The notes under the pieces were generated by a model, which was not told the DNA's origin, did no database searches, and worked only from the letters and a program-made list of their open reading frames with translations. The position numbers and the translations under genes are program-made. Shown here piece by piece: positions 1 to 10,414 of a stretch of 64,000 nucleotides of DNA. Numbering within the stretch: the first letter of the stretch is position 1; each line of letters opens with the position of its first letter. Source of the stretch: Membranipora membranacea (taxonomy: Eukaryota; Bryozoa; Gymnolaemata; Cheilostomatida; Membraniporidae). Where the stretch lies: contig OU612073.1 in NCBI GenBank assembly GCA_914767715.1, positions 14,632,001 through 14,696,000 of the forward strand. Direction: 5' to 3'.

Positions 1-659
1 TACACTTACTGCGCCTTTGCTTTGGGATCACCAATCATAATCATATTTTCAATGTTTTCATCATGGCAAAAAGGGAGGAAGACTGTCTCACAGGATAATT
101 GGTCAGTCTAGTCTATTATTCTTCCAGTCATCCTTCCAATGCAAGGAGCCTGTGTTCTGTGGTGTGGTCTGTCATCTTGACATGACTGACAGGCTTTGAT
201 AGATAGTAGTCCATTAGTTAGTGTTTGATTGGGCTCAAGTTTTCTGAAACCATTGCTGTCCATGTCCATGGTTTCCTGCTGTTGCAGAATTAGAAATGAA
301 TGTCACATGAGGAATAACTAACAACAAAGCAGTTCTCCCGCGATCATGTAGGCCTACGTAGGCCATCTTCTTGGAATCAATCCTCGCCGAGATACATGCT
401 TTCATTTATATTCCATCACCTAAAACACTACACTGGGAAATAACACAAAATCATTTAATGCAAAGCTGCATTGATTGACACACAGCATCGAAGGAAGCTC
501 ATTTGTGTAGAGAGATATGCTTTATTATTGCCTCCTATATCTTTTCAGATGTAGGTTGGGTTGGAGGTTTACAATAGAAAATACTGATGAGCTTCCTGTG
601 CTGCACCGTTATTTATTGCACATATTAATTGAATCCACAATTGATATTTTTGTTCTTAG

Positions 660-722
660 AGCGAAGACAGCTGATGCTGATGATCCGGCTGATGATGCCA
701 CAGTTGAGCCGCTGCTTCCTGG
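660..722 (+). CDS. Internal coding exon of an unidentified host gene
   Basis: A 63-nt open segment sits between a good acceptor (TTCTTAG at 653-659) and a perfect donor (GG|GTAAGT at 721-728). It encodes an acidic stretch, roughly AKTADADDPADDATVEPLLP, and ends in phase 2. The next candidate exon at 1072-1146 starts in the matching phase, so the two read through as one frame. The composition suggests a disordered, acidic linker. I cannot name the protein. The surrounding longer open frame (from 517) is just intron read-through. Confidence 0.55.
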
Positions 723-1071
723 GTAAGTAACTATATTGTCCATATGCTTGGCCAGGCCCAGCGAGTTTGTTTTGTCTGTAAATATGTTGATTACCCTTCA
801 GTGCTGTGAGGCAAATAAGACAGTAAGTACATAGATGCACAGTGATAATAAAAAGAGCCAACAAGACTAGGCTCGCTACATGATATCATTTTTCAGGTGC
901 AGCCTCATTTAAGTTTTATAGTCAGAGCAAAACCTGTCTCCTGTAAATGTAGACGGTACTGCTTATATAAACATATCTGACCTTATGAAGCAGTCTGACA
1001 TCACCCTTCTCGTTTAGTTGATACAGTGTTATGAATGCATGTAAAGATGTAAACGTTATTATGTTTTATAG

Positions 1072-1146
1072 AACTGGTGATGTAAATGGAGAAGCTCCTT
1101 CAACTTCAACAAAAATCTCTGCTCCCGTTGACCGTATGGTTGAAAT
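1072..1146 (+). CDS. Second internal coding exon of the same host gene
   Basis: A 75-nt open segment lies between the acceptor TTTTATAG (ending 1071) and the donor AAT|GTAAGT (1147). Joined to the exon ending at 722, it reads TGDVNGEAPSTSTKISAPVD and then RMVE without a stop. It begins and ends in phase 2 and its length is divisible by three, as is that of the previous exon. This is a Ser/Thr/Pro-rich low-complexity linker with no recognisable domain. A possible further acceptor (TTTATTGCAG ending 1264) follows, but I could not extend the frame with confidence. Confidence 0.5.
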
Positions 1147-1305
1147 GTAAGTAAATATACATCTAGTGGCCCTATCAGCATGAAAAGATAGTCGATAGTT
1201 ATATCGATAATCCAACTATTAGCCTGTAGTGTAGGGCATGGGCAGTCTCTATATATTTATTGCAGCTACAGCATGAATTTTTTCAATATTTTGCAACTGA
1301 GAAGC

Positions 1306-1386
1306 TTGCAGCGCCCCCCCAAACCCCCCAGCTGTTATGGCTCGGCCGCTGCGCGGCCTCGGTTCGAGCGCTACGCGCTCTCAAAA
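1306..1386. repeat. GC-rich patch with short palindromes
   Basis: This is an abrupt GC-rich island in AT-rich DNA. It holds a C-run followed by two adjoining near-palindromes, CGGCCGCTGCGCGGCC and GAGCGCTACGCGCTC. It has the look of a piece of a dispersed repeat or satellite. No function is assigned. Confidence 0.4.
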
Positions 1387-1703
1387 TGTCAGTATATTTT
1401 ACAGTTGGGGTAAGAAGTTTTTCTCTGGGACACCACTGGTGCTGCTGCATCATCATCAACATTCCACCAATTCTTTGACTCCCATTCACTGTAACAATGA
1501 GTGATTCAATGACAAAAATTAAATACATACATACATAGATTCTACAGATTGGTTCAGGAACTGTCTGTAGTGAAAGATATATACTTTTTATTGGCATCCA
1601 AAGTCATCTCATTCGAAATGTTTTGCACTCAGTGCCAGAAAACAATTTTTTTTAAAACAAAATAAGAGAAACAGAAGGGAAATAATATCATCAATGATGT
1701 TGG

Positions 1704-4448
1704 TCAAGTCGATAATATATGGTTGAAAAGTAAAGTTTTGAATGAATTGAACTTCTCTTTAGATCTCAAATGTAACGGTAAAGAATTGTATGTAGCAGAA
1801 ACTTTGTATCTTAGATTGTCTGTATGATATAAAAGTAAATGTTTATCACGAAAATTGAACTTGGTAGTGTTTTTAAATCCTCTATATATAAATGGAGGTG
1901 TTAAAAAATTGTTAATCTTATGCGCAAAAAGTGAAGTGAAATAACAAACAAGCTTAGGAAGAGGTAGGAGTTGTAATGATTGTGTAATGGATTCGGTTGA
2001 AATGAGATAATACGGGATATAATGCACATTGGCGATAATGCGTAAAGCCCGCTTTTGCAACAAAAAAAATCTATTGAGGAAATTATTGCAGGACAAGTTG
2101 CCAATGATATGGATACCACATATAAGGTGACAATAGATAAACTGGAAGTAAAATGTGCGGCCACTTGCTATATCCAAGAAGTATCTCAAATTTTGAAGTA
2201 GGTAAACATTCCGTTGTACCTTTTTATATACATACTCTAGATGATCCTGCCATGAAAGCGAGTCATTCAACACAAAACCCAGAAGCCTTGTAGTTCTCTG
2301 TCTGTTTAGTTTTTCATGCCCTATATACAGTTCCAGGTCATAAAGCGGATCTGAGATATTAAGTAGCATGTAATGTGATTTCTGAACATTTATAACCATC
2401 CGGTTACGATTGCACCAATCCAAAATGCCACTTAAATCTTCAGATGCCTTTGCCTTTAGTTGCTGAAGGTTTTTATTAGATGACAGGAACACTGTATCAT
2501 CAGCATATGCATATGATGATGAGTCTGATTTTGATGAAGTTAATAAATCATTTATGAAGATGAGAAACAAAGTTGGTGCTAGGATTGAACCTTGAGGGAC
2601 CCCTATTGTGATAGGCAATCTACAAGATTCAATATTATTGAGTTTAACAAACTGCCTTCTGTCTGTCAGAAAGGTGTCAAGAAGTTTTAACATAATTCCT
2701 CCGATGCCGCAAGCCTTCAACTTATTGTGTAGTAAAACATGGGATACACAGTCAAATGCCTTTTTAAAATCCAGAAAAAGTAATGTCATAACATTTCCAT
2801 TAATTTTCTCCACCAAAGAGTCTGAAATAATTTTAAATAAACTGTCTGAACAAGAAAGGCCCTTTTTAAAACCACATTGAAGCTCATGGATGATTTTGTT
2901 CTTAGTGAGATATTCTTGCAGATGGTGATTTATGTGTTTCTCAAATATTTTTGAAAGAACAGGCAAGACTGAAATTGGCCTATAATTTGATGGGTTATTT
3001 ATATCCCTTGATTTATGTATTGGTGAAACTCGAGCTAGTTTCCATGTTGAAGGGAACTGTCCTTTGCTTAAAACCCTGTTAAACATATCGGTGACAATAT
3101 CCACAATATAAGGCCAAACAAGCTTCAACATCTTCACTGTAATTCTGTCAGGTCCTGTACTTTTACTATCAGGAATGTGGAACAACATTCTTGTACATGT
3201 GAAAGGGGTGAATTGTGGTATGTCTGTCAAATTATGTTTGGATACGGGAAATGTCATCTCATCTGTTACAACAAGGTTCTTTGTGATTGATTTTGCAATG
3301 GATGTGAAATGGCTGTTAAATTGATCTGCACTCAAATTTGTCGCAGGGAAAGTCTCCTTCTTTTTATTCTTCAATACATCCCAAACAGGTTTTGTATTAC
3401 CTTTAGACTCTTTAATAGTATTAGAAATAGCTCTTTTCTTCTTTTGTCTGATCATATTAGTGACATAATTTCGCTGTTTTTTATATCCTTCCCAATCACC
3501 GTTTTGTTTGAGTTGATCTCTGATTTTGATGTTCATTTTTACCTCATCATCCAACCATTTTGGAAGATTATGCGTTCTTACAAAACGAGTCTTCTCAAAC
3601 ACGAGTTTTGATATAAGATGATTCAAATGGCTATAGAACTTCTCAAACATTGAGTCTATTGATCTTTCATACAGTACGTAACCAAAATTTTCCCTTGAGA
3701 ATGTGTTAAAAATGTTTTCAGGTGTTGCAAATGAATAATCCAAAAATGTTACCTAACATCTTTGTTTAGATATTTTAACATTTCTATCAATCTCTCTTGA
3801 AGCTACTATCATGAAATGATCACTCAGTGAATATTTGATGACACCAGATTTAGCAATATTGTCACTTTTACTTGAATAGATGTGGTCAATTAGTGTCCTT
3901 GATGAATTAGTTATGCGAGTGGATTCAGATATAAGTTGATTCAACAGTAGTGGAGAGGTAACATTATCTAAACACCTGTTTTTCGAAGTAGGATTCAGCA
4001 AATCAATATTGAAATCACCAAATATTATAATTTCATCGTTCAAACCATAACAACACTCGACAAACTCTGAAAAGTCTGTGATCCATGATGCTTTTGATTG
4101 GGGAGGTCTATATAAGTATGTGACCAATAAACTCTTTTGGCTTCTGGGTCTGACCTTGACTGTTATACTCTCATCCATGTAAAGATCTAAATTTTCCAGA
4201 TGTTCAATGACCAGTGAATCATGGACATAGCAGAGTAATCCCCCACCATTGTTACAGAGCCTATCCCTTCTTATCACCGTATATCCTGGTACCTCATATA
4301 GGCAGCTGTCATCATTTTCATTCAAAAATGTTTCAGCAAAACACAGTATACTAAATTTGTGATCACTAAGAATTAAACGAACCTCTTCCAGTTTGCTTGC
4401 CAATACACGGATATTAAGATATGCGCTATGAAAATTCATTGCCATCAT
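1704..4448 (-). pseudogene. LINE ORF2: endonuclease plus reverse transcriptase, one in-frame TAG
   Basis: The first part (4448-3753, 231 codons) is an apurinic/apyrimidinic-type endonuclease. It shows CFAETFL, the FGDFNID motif near residue 145 and SDHF near residue 210. The second part (open from 3743 to 1704) is reverse transcriptase, with the block NYRPISVLPVLSKIFEK, FLDFKKAFDCVSH, GVPQGSILAPTLF and the catalytic YADD. The parts are in the same frame and separated by a single TAG at 3755-3753, so this is one ORF of about 915 codons with a nonsense mutation. It starts on the ATG inside the ATGA overlap with ORF1. The encoded enzyme would nick target DNA and reverse-transcribe the element's RNA. 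Confidence 0.88.
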
Positions 4449-6025
4449 AGAAGTTTTTCAAAATGGCATTTAAGTTTAAGTGAGTCTAAAATAATACCTT
4501 GACTGAGGACCTTGTTGTATTGGTCCTGAGTGTCAAACTTTACTTTGAAGATGCGCATTTTCTTTTCCCCTTTGTAAATCCTTATAGCTGAAGAGTTGGG
4601 GAAATTCTGTGATATCTCTTTTATTACAAGTTCATCATCAGCATCGATAGGAATGCCTCTCAGCATACCAGTGTTGACTTTTGCTGATTCTGGATTGATT
4701 GTCTTTCTTACTTGCGAATTTTCAAATAGTAATGTATTCCAAGTGTTTATCAACTTGGTCACTGTCTTTTCATCGCGAAGGTGCAGCATAATTTTTGGAG
4801 ATTCTGTCTTGAAATTGTAGGTCGTTATGTTTTCTATGATGGTTGGGCCGAATTCACGGTTAATCTCACGTCTGATGTTGTCTTGATTATAGTTGTGATA
4901 GGTTTTTGATGACTTGTTGATACTTATTACGATGCAGTGCTTGGGGTTGAAGTTGTTTGGACGAGCTGTTTTTCTAATAGATGGCATGTGATCTGGTGTG
5001 TTGGATGTAGTTGCTGGTGAACTTGGTGTTGGTGTGTTTTGATGTGTTGTTGATGAAGGAATATTTCTGTGGAGTTGTCTACTGCTGCTTGCAACTGATG
5101 ACCATTGTTGTGTGGTGTTAAGAGTTTGAGTTGGAAGATATGTTTGTTGTACGGTATTTTTGGAATTTGATGGACATTCCTTTGTACTAGGACTCTCAGA
5201 AAAAGCACTAGTAAGTTTATCCAATTTAACCTGCATGCTGTCCATCTTCTCCTGCATGCTGTCCATCTTCTCCATCATAATAGAAAGCACGCCATGTAGA
5301 GTTCTGCATGACGCACATCCGGGACTCTCCCCACAATCTCTGTCCCTGGAATGACTGGGAGCGCTGTCGACGAATGGAGCAGAAGTCTCCATTGTCTCAG
5401 ACAGGGAACACTGAGAAGACTCTGGCAGTGAAACTGTAGATCCCCCTAGAGCACCTTGTGTGCTTTGTTGTTGAGTTGTGCTGCTGTTGGCATTGGTTTG
5501 TTTACTTTTTAGCGATTCCATTGCATTTGAGCATGAGGAACGGACTTTCTCTTTCAAATTGGCAATTGTTTCTGGCTGCAATTCACCTACCAGCTTAGAG
5601 TAGTGACTTATAAACACATCCACATCTTTAATAGCATTCACCAGTATTCTAGAGGTGGTATGGTAAAAGTTTGCAGTATAAAGGCGTCTATCCGATTTCT
5701 TCTTGTTTTTAACGGTGAATATGGTGGCTGTTGTGTTTTTGTCCTTATCTTTATTCATTTTCCTAGTTACATAAAGATATTGCTCCTGAATTGATGTTTG
5801 AAATATAGATCTGACAAGCTCAAAAACAGCTGTGCTGCAGTCAACGACAATTTGGATGTTTCCCGGATTACCTTTTATGGTGATAGACTCATCAGTGGTA
5901 GTAGAGTCGATTTTCTTTTGTTATGCCTTAAACTTGTTGAGCGAATAGGTGAAGATATTATCCTCAGCATCATCCTCATCAGGATCATTACTGGAAATGA
6001 GTTTTCTCTTCTTGCCTTTGTTCAT
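4445..6025 (-). pseudogene. LINE ORF1: RNA-binding protein, one early in-frame TAA
   Basis: The long open part begins at 5758 (MNKDKDK...), but the same frame continues upstream to an ATG at 6025 (MNKGKKRK...), interrupted only by a TAA at 5923-5921. The full ORF1 would be about 526 codons. It has a basic start, an acidic patch, a heptad-like segment (EKMDSMQEKMDSMQVKLDKL) that fits a short coiled coil, a Ser/Thr/Gln/Pro-rich middle, and a C-terminal region (about 4930-4450) that looks like an RRM-type fold. A Cys pair (CGESPGCASC) precedes the coiled coil. The likely role is RNA binding and RNP formation. It ends with TGA overlapping the ORF2 start. Confidence 0.75.
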
Positions 6026-6060
6026 TTTGGGTGAAAATTACCCAGATTTATTGTCAATTT

Positions 6061-6452
6061 TTCTGGAGCTCAGATTTTTTTCAATCAAGGAGTGCTCCTA
6101 GCTAGTCCCTGCTGGTCCTTGGTAAGATAGATTGGTTGGTGACAATCAGAACAGTTCACCTGACAGACTCCTCTCCTCTGCATATATCTTTTCTAAGGTG
6201 GCTCTATGTTGAGAATGTCTGATAGTGATAACATTAAAAAGGTCACCTTTCAGTGATCAGGCCAGTGAGTGATGCTCTAACCTCAAAGTCAGGCCTAGGA
6301 CCCAATTATCAGACTCAGCTATCAAGATGGTGCAGACTTAGTTGTTAACAATCATACCTCCAAAACCCAAGTTGACTCTAACTTTTTCCGACTGAGTAGG
6401 GACAGACTATCAAATTCATGAGTTGTGTTCTCATGGCTTCAAAATTTGAAAC
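6061..6452. other. Non-coding stretch, nothing recognised
   Basis: No gene-like open frame with splice support is visible. The first part may include the 5'UTR of the adjacent LINE. Confidence 0.4.
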
Positions 6453-6563
6453 TAGCCAAGCTGCGCCACACATAAATTGCCTCTAGCCGAGCTGCGCCAC
6501 ATGTAAATTGCATGTAGCCGAGCTGCGCCATTCCGAATTAGTTTTACCACATGGCGCAGCTCG
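6453..6563. repeat. Short GC-rich tandem repeat with an inverted unit
   Basis: The core AGCCGAGCTGCGCCA occurs three times at about 31-bp spacing (starting near 6454, 6485 and 6516; the first has a G-to-A change). The reverse-complement core TGGCGCAGCTCG follows at 6552-6563. A foldback is possible between the last direct unit and the inverted one. Confidence 0.6.
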
Positions 6564-8664
6564 TCTGCCGTAGGCCACAGTCTAGGCATTCATTCATGTA
6601 GTCAGTCAATGGATTTTGCAGATATATTTGATTTAGTGGCTAACATTCCTTTGTGAGATGAGTAAGACAAGGTACACACAATACTAGATAGCCCTTACAT
6701 CAAACAAAGTTTCCTATGACCAACAGTCATTCTAAGCTGACCAAAGGAAGGTGTCAGATTTATGAAATTTGTCATTCACAAGCTGAAAACTAGATAAAAA
6801 CAGCCCAAAAACAGCCTTCTTTTCTCCCTCCCCCTCCGACATAATCTTTTTGTGAACCATGAAAATAATCATTATTACCAATCACCTCAATCAAGATATT
6901 TACTTGAGAACATTTGCTCCAATTTAAGAGGTAAATGTGGCTATAGAGACGGCCCAAAAAGTGTCCAGTTCATAGCGCCATATGGACATGTCTCTTCTAT
7001 ACATATGCTAAGCAAAAATTACCCAACCATCTGCATGAATGATGGGGCCTTTATTTTAGATTGAGCTTAGCGTTATAACATGAAAACTCAGGTCCATACT
7101 CTAGTACTCAACTACATCAGTGAAACTCCACCCATAATCTCAGCTATCATTTAGTTAACCTACCAGGCGTTTAGTCGCTGGCAAAATAATAAGTGGTAAG
7201 ATCACCACAGTTGCATTTATATCACCTTCCCTTGGTAGTCAAACTATCGTGAGTCATTTTTCCCTCAAACGCTATGATAAGGCCAATGTCACTTAGTTGA
7301 TCCTACAGTGCACTTTATAGTTTTTTACCAAATCTTGCAATAAGATCCTACGATATTCTCTCGAGTAAGATCCATACTAACTCGATACTCAAAAATTTGA
7401 ATTAATTTTCGAAGAAACTGATCTGTGCATTGACATAGACTGCACTTATTCAGTAATATTGATAGTCCATGTTTAGATGTGCTGAGTAACTGTGGTGCAC
7501 AAATGGACAAGATCTGATGCCACAAAACAGAAAGCTTCTCCAAGTCACCCACTGCTAACACATTTCAATACTACTCTCTAGGAGGCCGTCAAATTCATTT
7601 GGATTTTTTATCACCCTGAAGACTGAAATAACTAGATAACACATTTATTTACATGGATCTACTTCAAGACATGCAAATACCAGTTTTTGATGTAAAGAGA
7701 ACTGTTTATCTGAGTAAGTCTTGTGTGTCAAAACATCTTAAAGTTTGTAAAGATTGCTAAAAAAAATCCTCAAAACTCAAAATCACTTGTTAGTAATCAT
7801 CACATGATTTTGATTTTTACATCATTGAGATGCCTGAAATGCTTAGATCTAAAATATTTTTATTTGAAGTTTCAGTGAAATTTGGAAATACATAATTTTC
7901 ATGAAAAACAAACAGGCTACCTGTGTAAATTTTGAATTTCCTATTGAAATTCTATTAAAAGCCACTAATCATAAAGCTCATAATTGAAGCGTAACACTCG
8001 TTTTCATGCGGGCCGCTTGCCTATTCAACTGAAGACCGCAGTTTGATAGGAGTGTCATATCTTAGTATTTATAATCTTTGGTATTATTAGACTAACTTGA
8101 TGAGTTATAACTGCAACAAATCATGTTCAATGTACTCTACTCATGACCATATTGCCATATTGATTACTGTATTGTTTTGGATTATTGATCAAAGGGTATT
8201 GAAAGCAAAAAAATGAAAACCAGTTTGATATGGCATTGTGTGAGACTGTTTTCTATGGTCTATGGCATTATAACAGTGGGCCTGTCTTTGAATTCAAAAT
8301 CAATCAAATATACAAGGCGTAAACAGAAAAAATTCCTTACCAATTCCCACAGCGATCTCCTGGCCTAGTATGCACAACAGTTTTTTGATATGGAGATAAA
8401 TACAGTTAGGGTGGAGCTTGCTATGTTAAATTCGTTTTTTTCTGATCGAGTTGGGCATAATGAAGGAGACCGCAGACTTCTGCATCTTGTTGTGGCACTT
8501 AACAAGGTTATATGTGACATGAGGTGCCGTATAATTTTTGACAGTGAGATTTTTATTTTCGATGTTCTAAGTTTAAGATTTTTGTCTGCTGTTAAACGCT
8601 TTTTCAGCAATATCATCAGAGAGAATGAGTAATTCTTTATGAGTGTGGGTTTTCATGCATCCAG
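6564..8664. other. Intergenic DNA without recognisable genes
   Basis: AT-rich DNA. Short open frames exist (for example 8390-8632, open on both strands), but none has splice signals, homology within the window or a recognisable motif. Exons of the unidentified upstream gene could be hidden here; I cannot support any. Confidence 0.5.
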
Positions 8665-9045
8665 GGTATGCAGTTTTTTTCTTTCTCACAATGTAAAAGT
8701 TTACGTGAAAAAATATGGGGGCACTTCAAGCATTTGTAAACGAAAATGACGATCAACGCCACTGCATATGTTGTCCAGCAGACAGGGTTCTTTCCATAGT
8801 ATTAGATGTTGTTAAATCTGGTGCAGAATTGACGAACAAATGAACACCATCACCAAGTAGTTGTTAGAATTTCACAATAAAGTAAACGGTTGGGGTAAGG
8901 AAGGCGGGAGAGAAATTGACCAGACTTTTTTTCTTTCATTACTGGCGTGATGACCAGATTTCTGATTGAAGGAAAGACGTGAATAACATAGAAGCCTATC
9001 ATTGACTGTTAACAATAGATCTTAGTTTTCCTTACCGGTGAGTCG
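8665..9045 (-). mobile_element. Short deletion derivative of the DIRS-like element
   Basis: Read on the minus strand, about 9040-8900 matches the 5' part of the DIRS-like element (14870-15050: GGTAAGGAAAACT, then CAATGATAGGC, then the GGTCATCACGCC block). About 8850-8665 matches its 3' end (20333-20515: TTGTTCGTCAATTCTGCACC, CAGTGGCGTTGATCGTCA, the tail of A-rich GAAAGAAAAA). The interior of about 5 kb is missing. This is therefore an internally deleted, probably non-autonomous relative in the opposite orientation. Confidence 0.7.
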
Positions 9046-9127
9046 GTCACAGAACACCTAGCAAAATCTAATACCATACACTAACCCGAATCAAATCTCA
9101 TCTCACTAATATTTCCTGCACAATTAT

Positions 9128-9185
9128 TAATCCCTGGGCTCAGTAGACAGTTGAAGACGGCAATATGGGTTCAAACCCCATTTTT
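9128..9185 (+). other. tRNA-like fragment (possible SINE head)
   Basis: CTGGGCTCAGTAGACAG resembles a degenerate A box, and GGGTTCAAACCCC at about 9168-9180 is a perfect B-box/T-arm. The acceptor stem and anticodon arm cannot be folded convincingly, so this is more likely a SINE or tRNA pseudogene than a working tRNA. Confidence 0.35.
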
Positions 9186-9571
9186 CCGGGTTTCTGGTTG
9201 AAATGTCATCCTGATTCTCACAGTTTTGATAAAGGCTTTGTAGACCATTATTTTTGCTTTATGCTTTAAAATTTGCTGTGAATTATGGAGGTAGCTGGCG
9301 CTGTGTTCTTCTCTAGATCCTCAAAACTAACAACAAGCAGTATTGATGTAGTCCTGGACCACTATTTTGAAAACTGTCCAAAATTGAATAGTAAGTTGAA
9401 TTGATAATACATTTATTTCTGAATCAACCAATCCTATACTGCCTAGACTAGCCATGCAACAAAATTTTAATGCAAAAAGTATGGATGAATGTTATCAGGT
9501 GTTGGGTCATCAAATTCCTATATACATCAGGCATAATGTCAACTAAGCGCCATACATCTTACATATAAAAC

Positions 9572-9688
9572 TAGTTTAAGTGCTCAAACGGTGCAAGATG
9601 CTGGTAGAGGCATTTCATTATCAACCACTTTCTGGTTGATAATGAAATGCCTCTACTAGCATCTTGCACCGTTTGAGCACTTAAACTA
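9572..9688. mobile_element. 117-bp near-perfect hairpin MITE with 9-bp target duplication
   Basis: Two arms of about 55 nt (left from 9573, right ending 9687) are reverse complements with one mismatch and a 5-nt loop (CTTTC at 9628-9632). The element is bracketed by the direct repeat ATATAAAAC (9563-9571 and 9689-9697). A foldback with a 9-bp duplication fits a Mutator-like (MULE) non-autonomous element; the superfamily is inferred from the duplication length. Confidence 0.75.
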
Positions 9689-10414
9689 ATATAAAACCAA
9701 AGGTACTGGTGGATATATTATATAATAAAACCTTCAAATTATTTTGTATGAAACTCATACTACTTATCATTTAGAGCTAGGTCATTTTTGTAATTTTGTA
9801 TACTAATTGCAGATTAGTAGACCATAACAGTAAACGTTCCCGAATAAATCAGATTATGAACACAGTGCAAAGTCATAACTGCCCAACTAAAGGAATAAAA
9901 ATCATTATAATAATGTTTCTTATTGGTCCGCAATAATGCAGATACAGAATTCAATAGTTTTGTGATAATATGGAACCAATAAATATCTCAGCCAAAAATG
10001 ATTCACCTCATGGGTAATTACCCTATTTGTATCAAACGAAGTCTGGCAACACCAGTGGCTGGAATGCATTAAACTGTAGAAGGAATACAACCTTATATAT
10101 TGAATTGAATAATAGGAAAACCCTGCTAATGCATTATTTGAACAAAGTTATTTGCTGACTTGGCATTTTCATGTATATTTAGCTTGAAGCAGTGCCCGTA
10201 TGACAAGGCATTCTAACTAATGTCTGAAAACCCAGCAAAATTATGATAGGAACTCTACAATATAAACTAATAGGCTTACTGACATTTTGTAAGCTACTGA
10301 CACAGAAGGTAGACACCAGGTGATACTATGGATGTCATTGAATATATTAGATCTCTGTAGAATTTCAGTCCAGCTCGGATTTTCTTTCTTATGCATCCTC
10401 CTACCATTGGATTT

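Larger units (their letters stand above)
1515..6060 (-). mobile_element. Nearly full-length non-LTR retrotransposon (LINE, CR1/Jockey-like)
   Basis: On the minus strand this element carries ORF1 (6025 to 4445), then ORF2 (4448 to 1704) with endonuclease and reverse transcriptase, then a 3'UTR. It appears to end in a short (ATGT)n-like tail at about 1519-1540. ORF1 and ORF2 overlap by an ATGA, so the ORF2 start and ORF1 stop share bases, as expected for coupled translation. Each ORF has one in-frame stop and no obvious frameshift, so this is a fairly young, inactive copy. The 5' boundary is a guess (within about 6030-6130) and I found no clear target-site duplication. No second copy lies in the window. 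The clade call rests on the domain order and RT motifs only. Confidence 0.85.

Noticed and set aside
8390-8632. Overlapping open frames of about 80 codons on both strands
   Set aside because: No splice signals, motif or copy elsewhere in the window; open by composition.
9128-9185. Functional tRNA gene
   Set aside because: The B box is perfect but a full cloverleaf cannot be folded, so it is listed only as a tRNA-like fragment.
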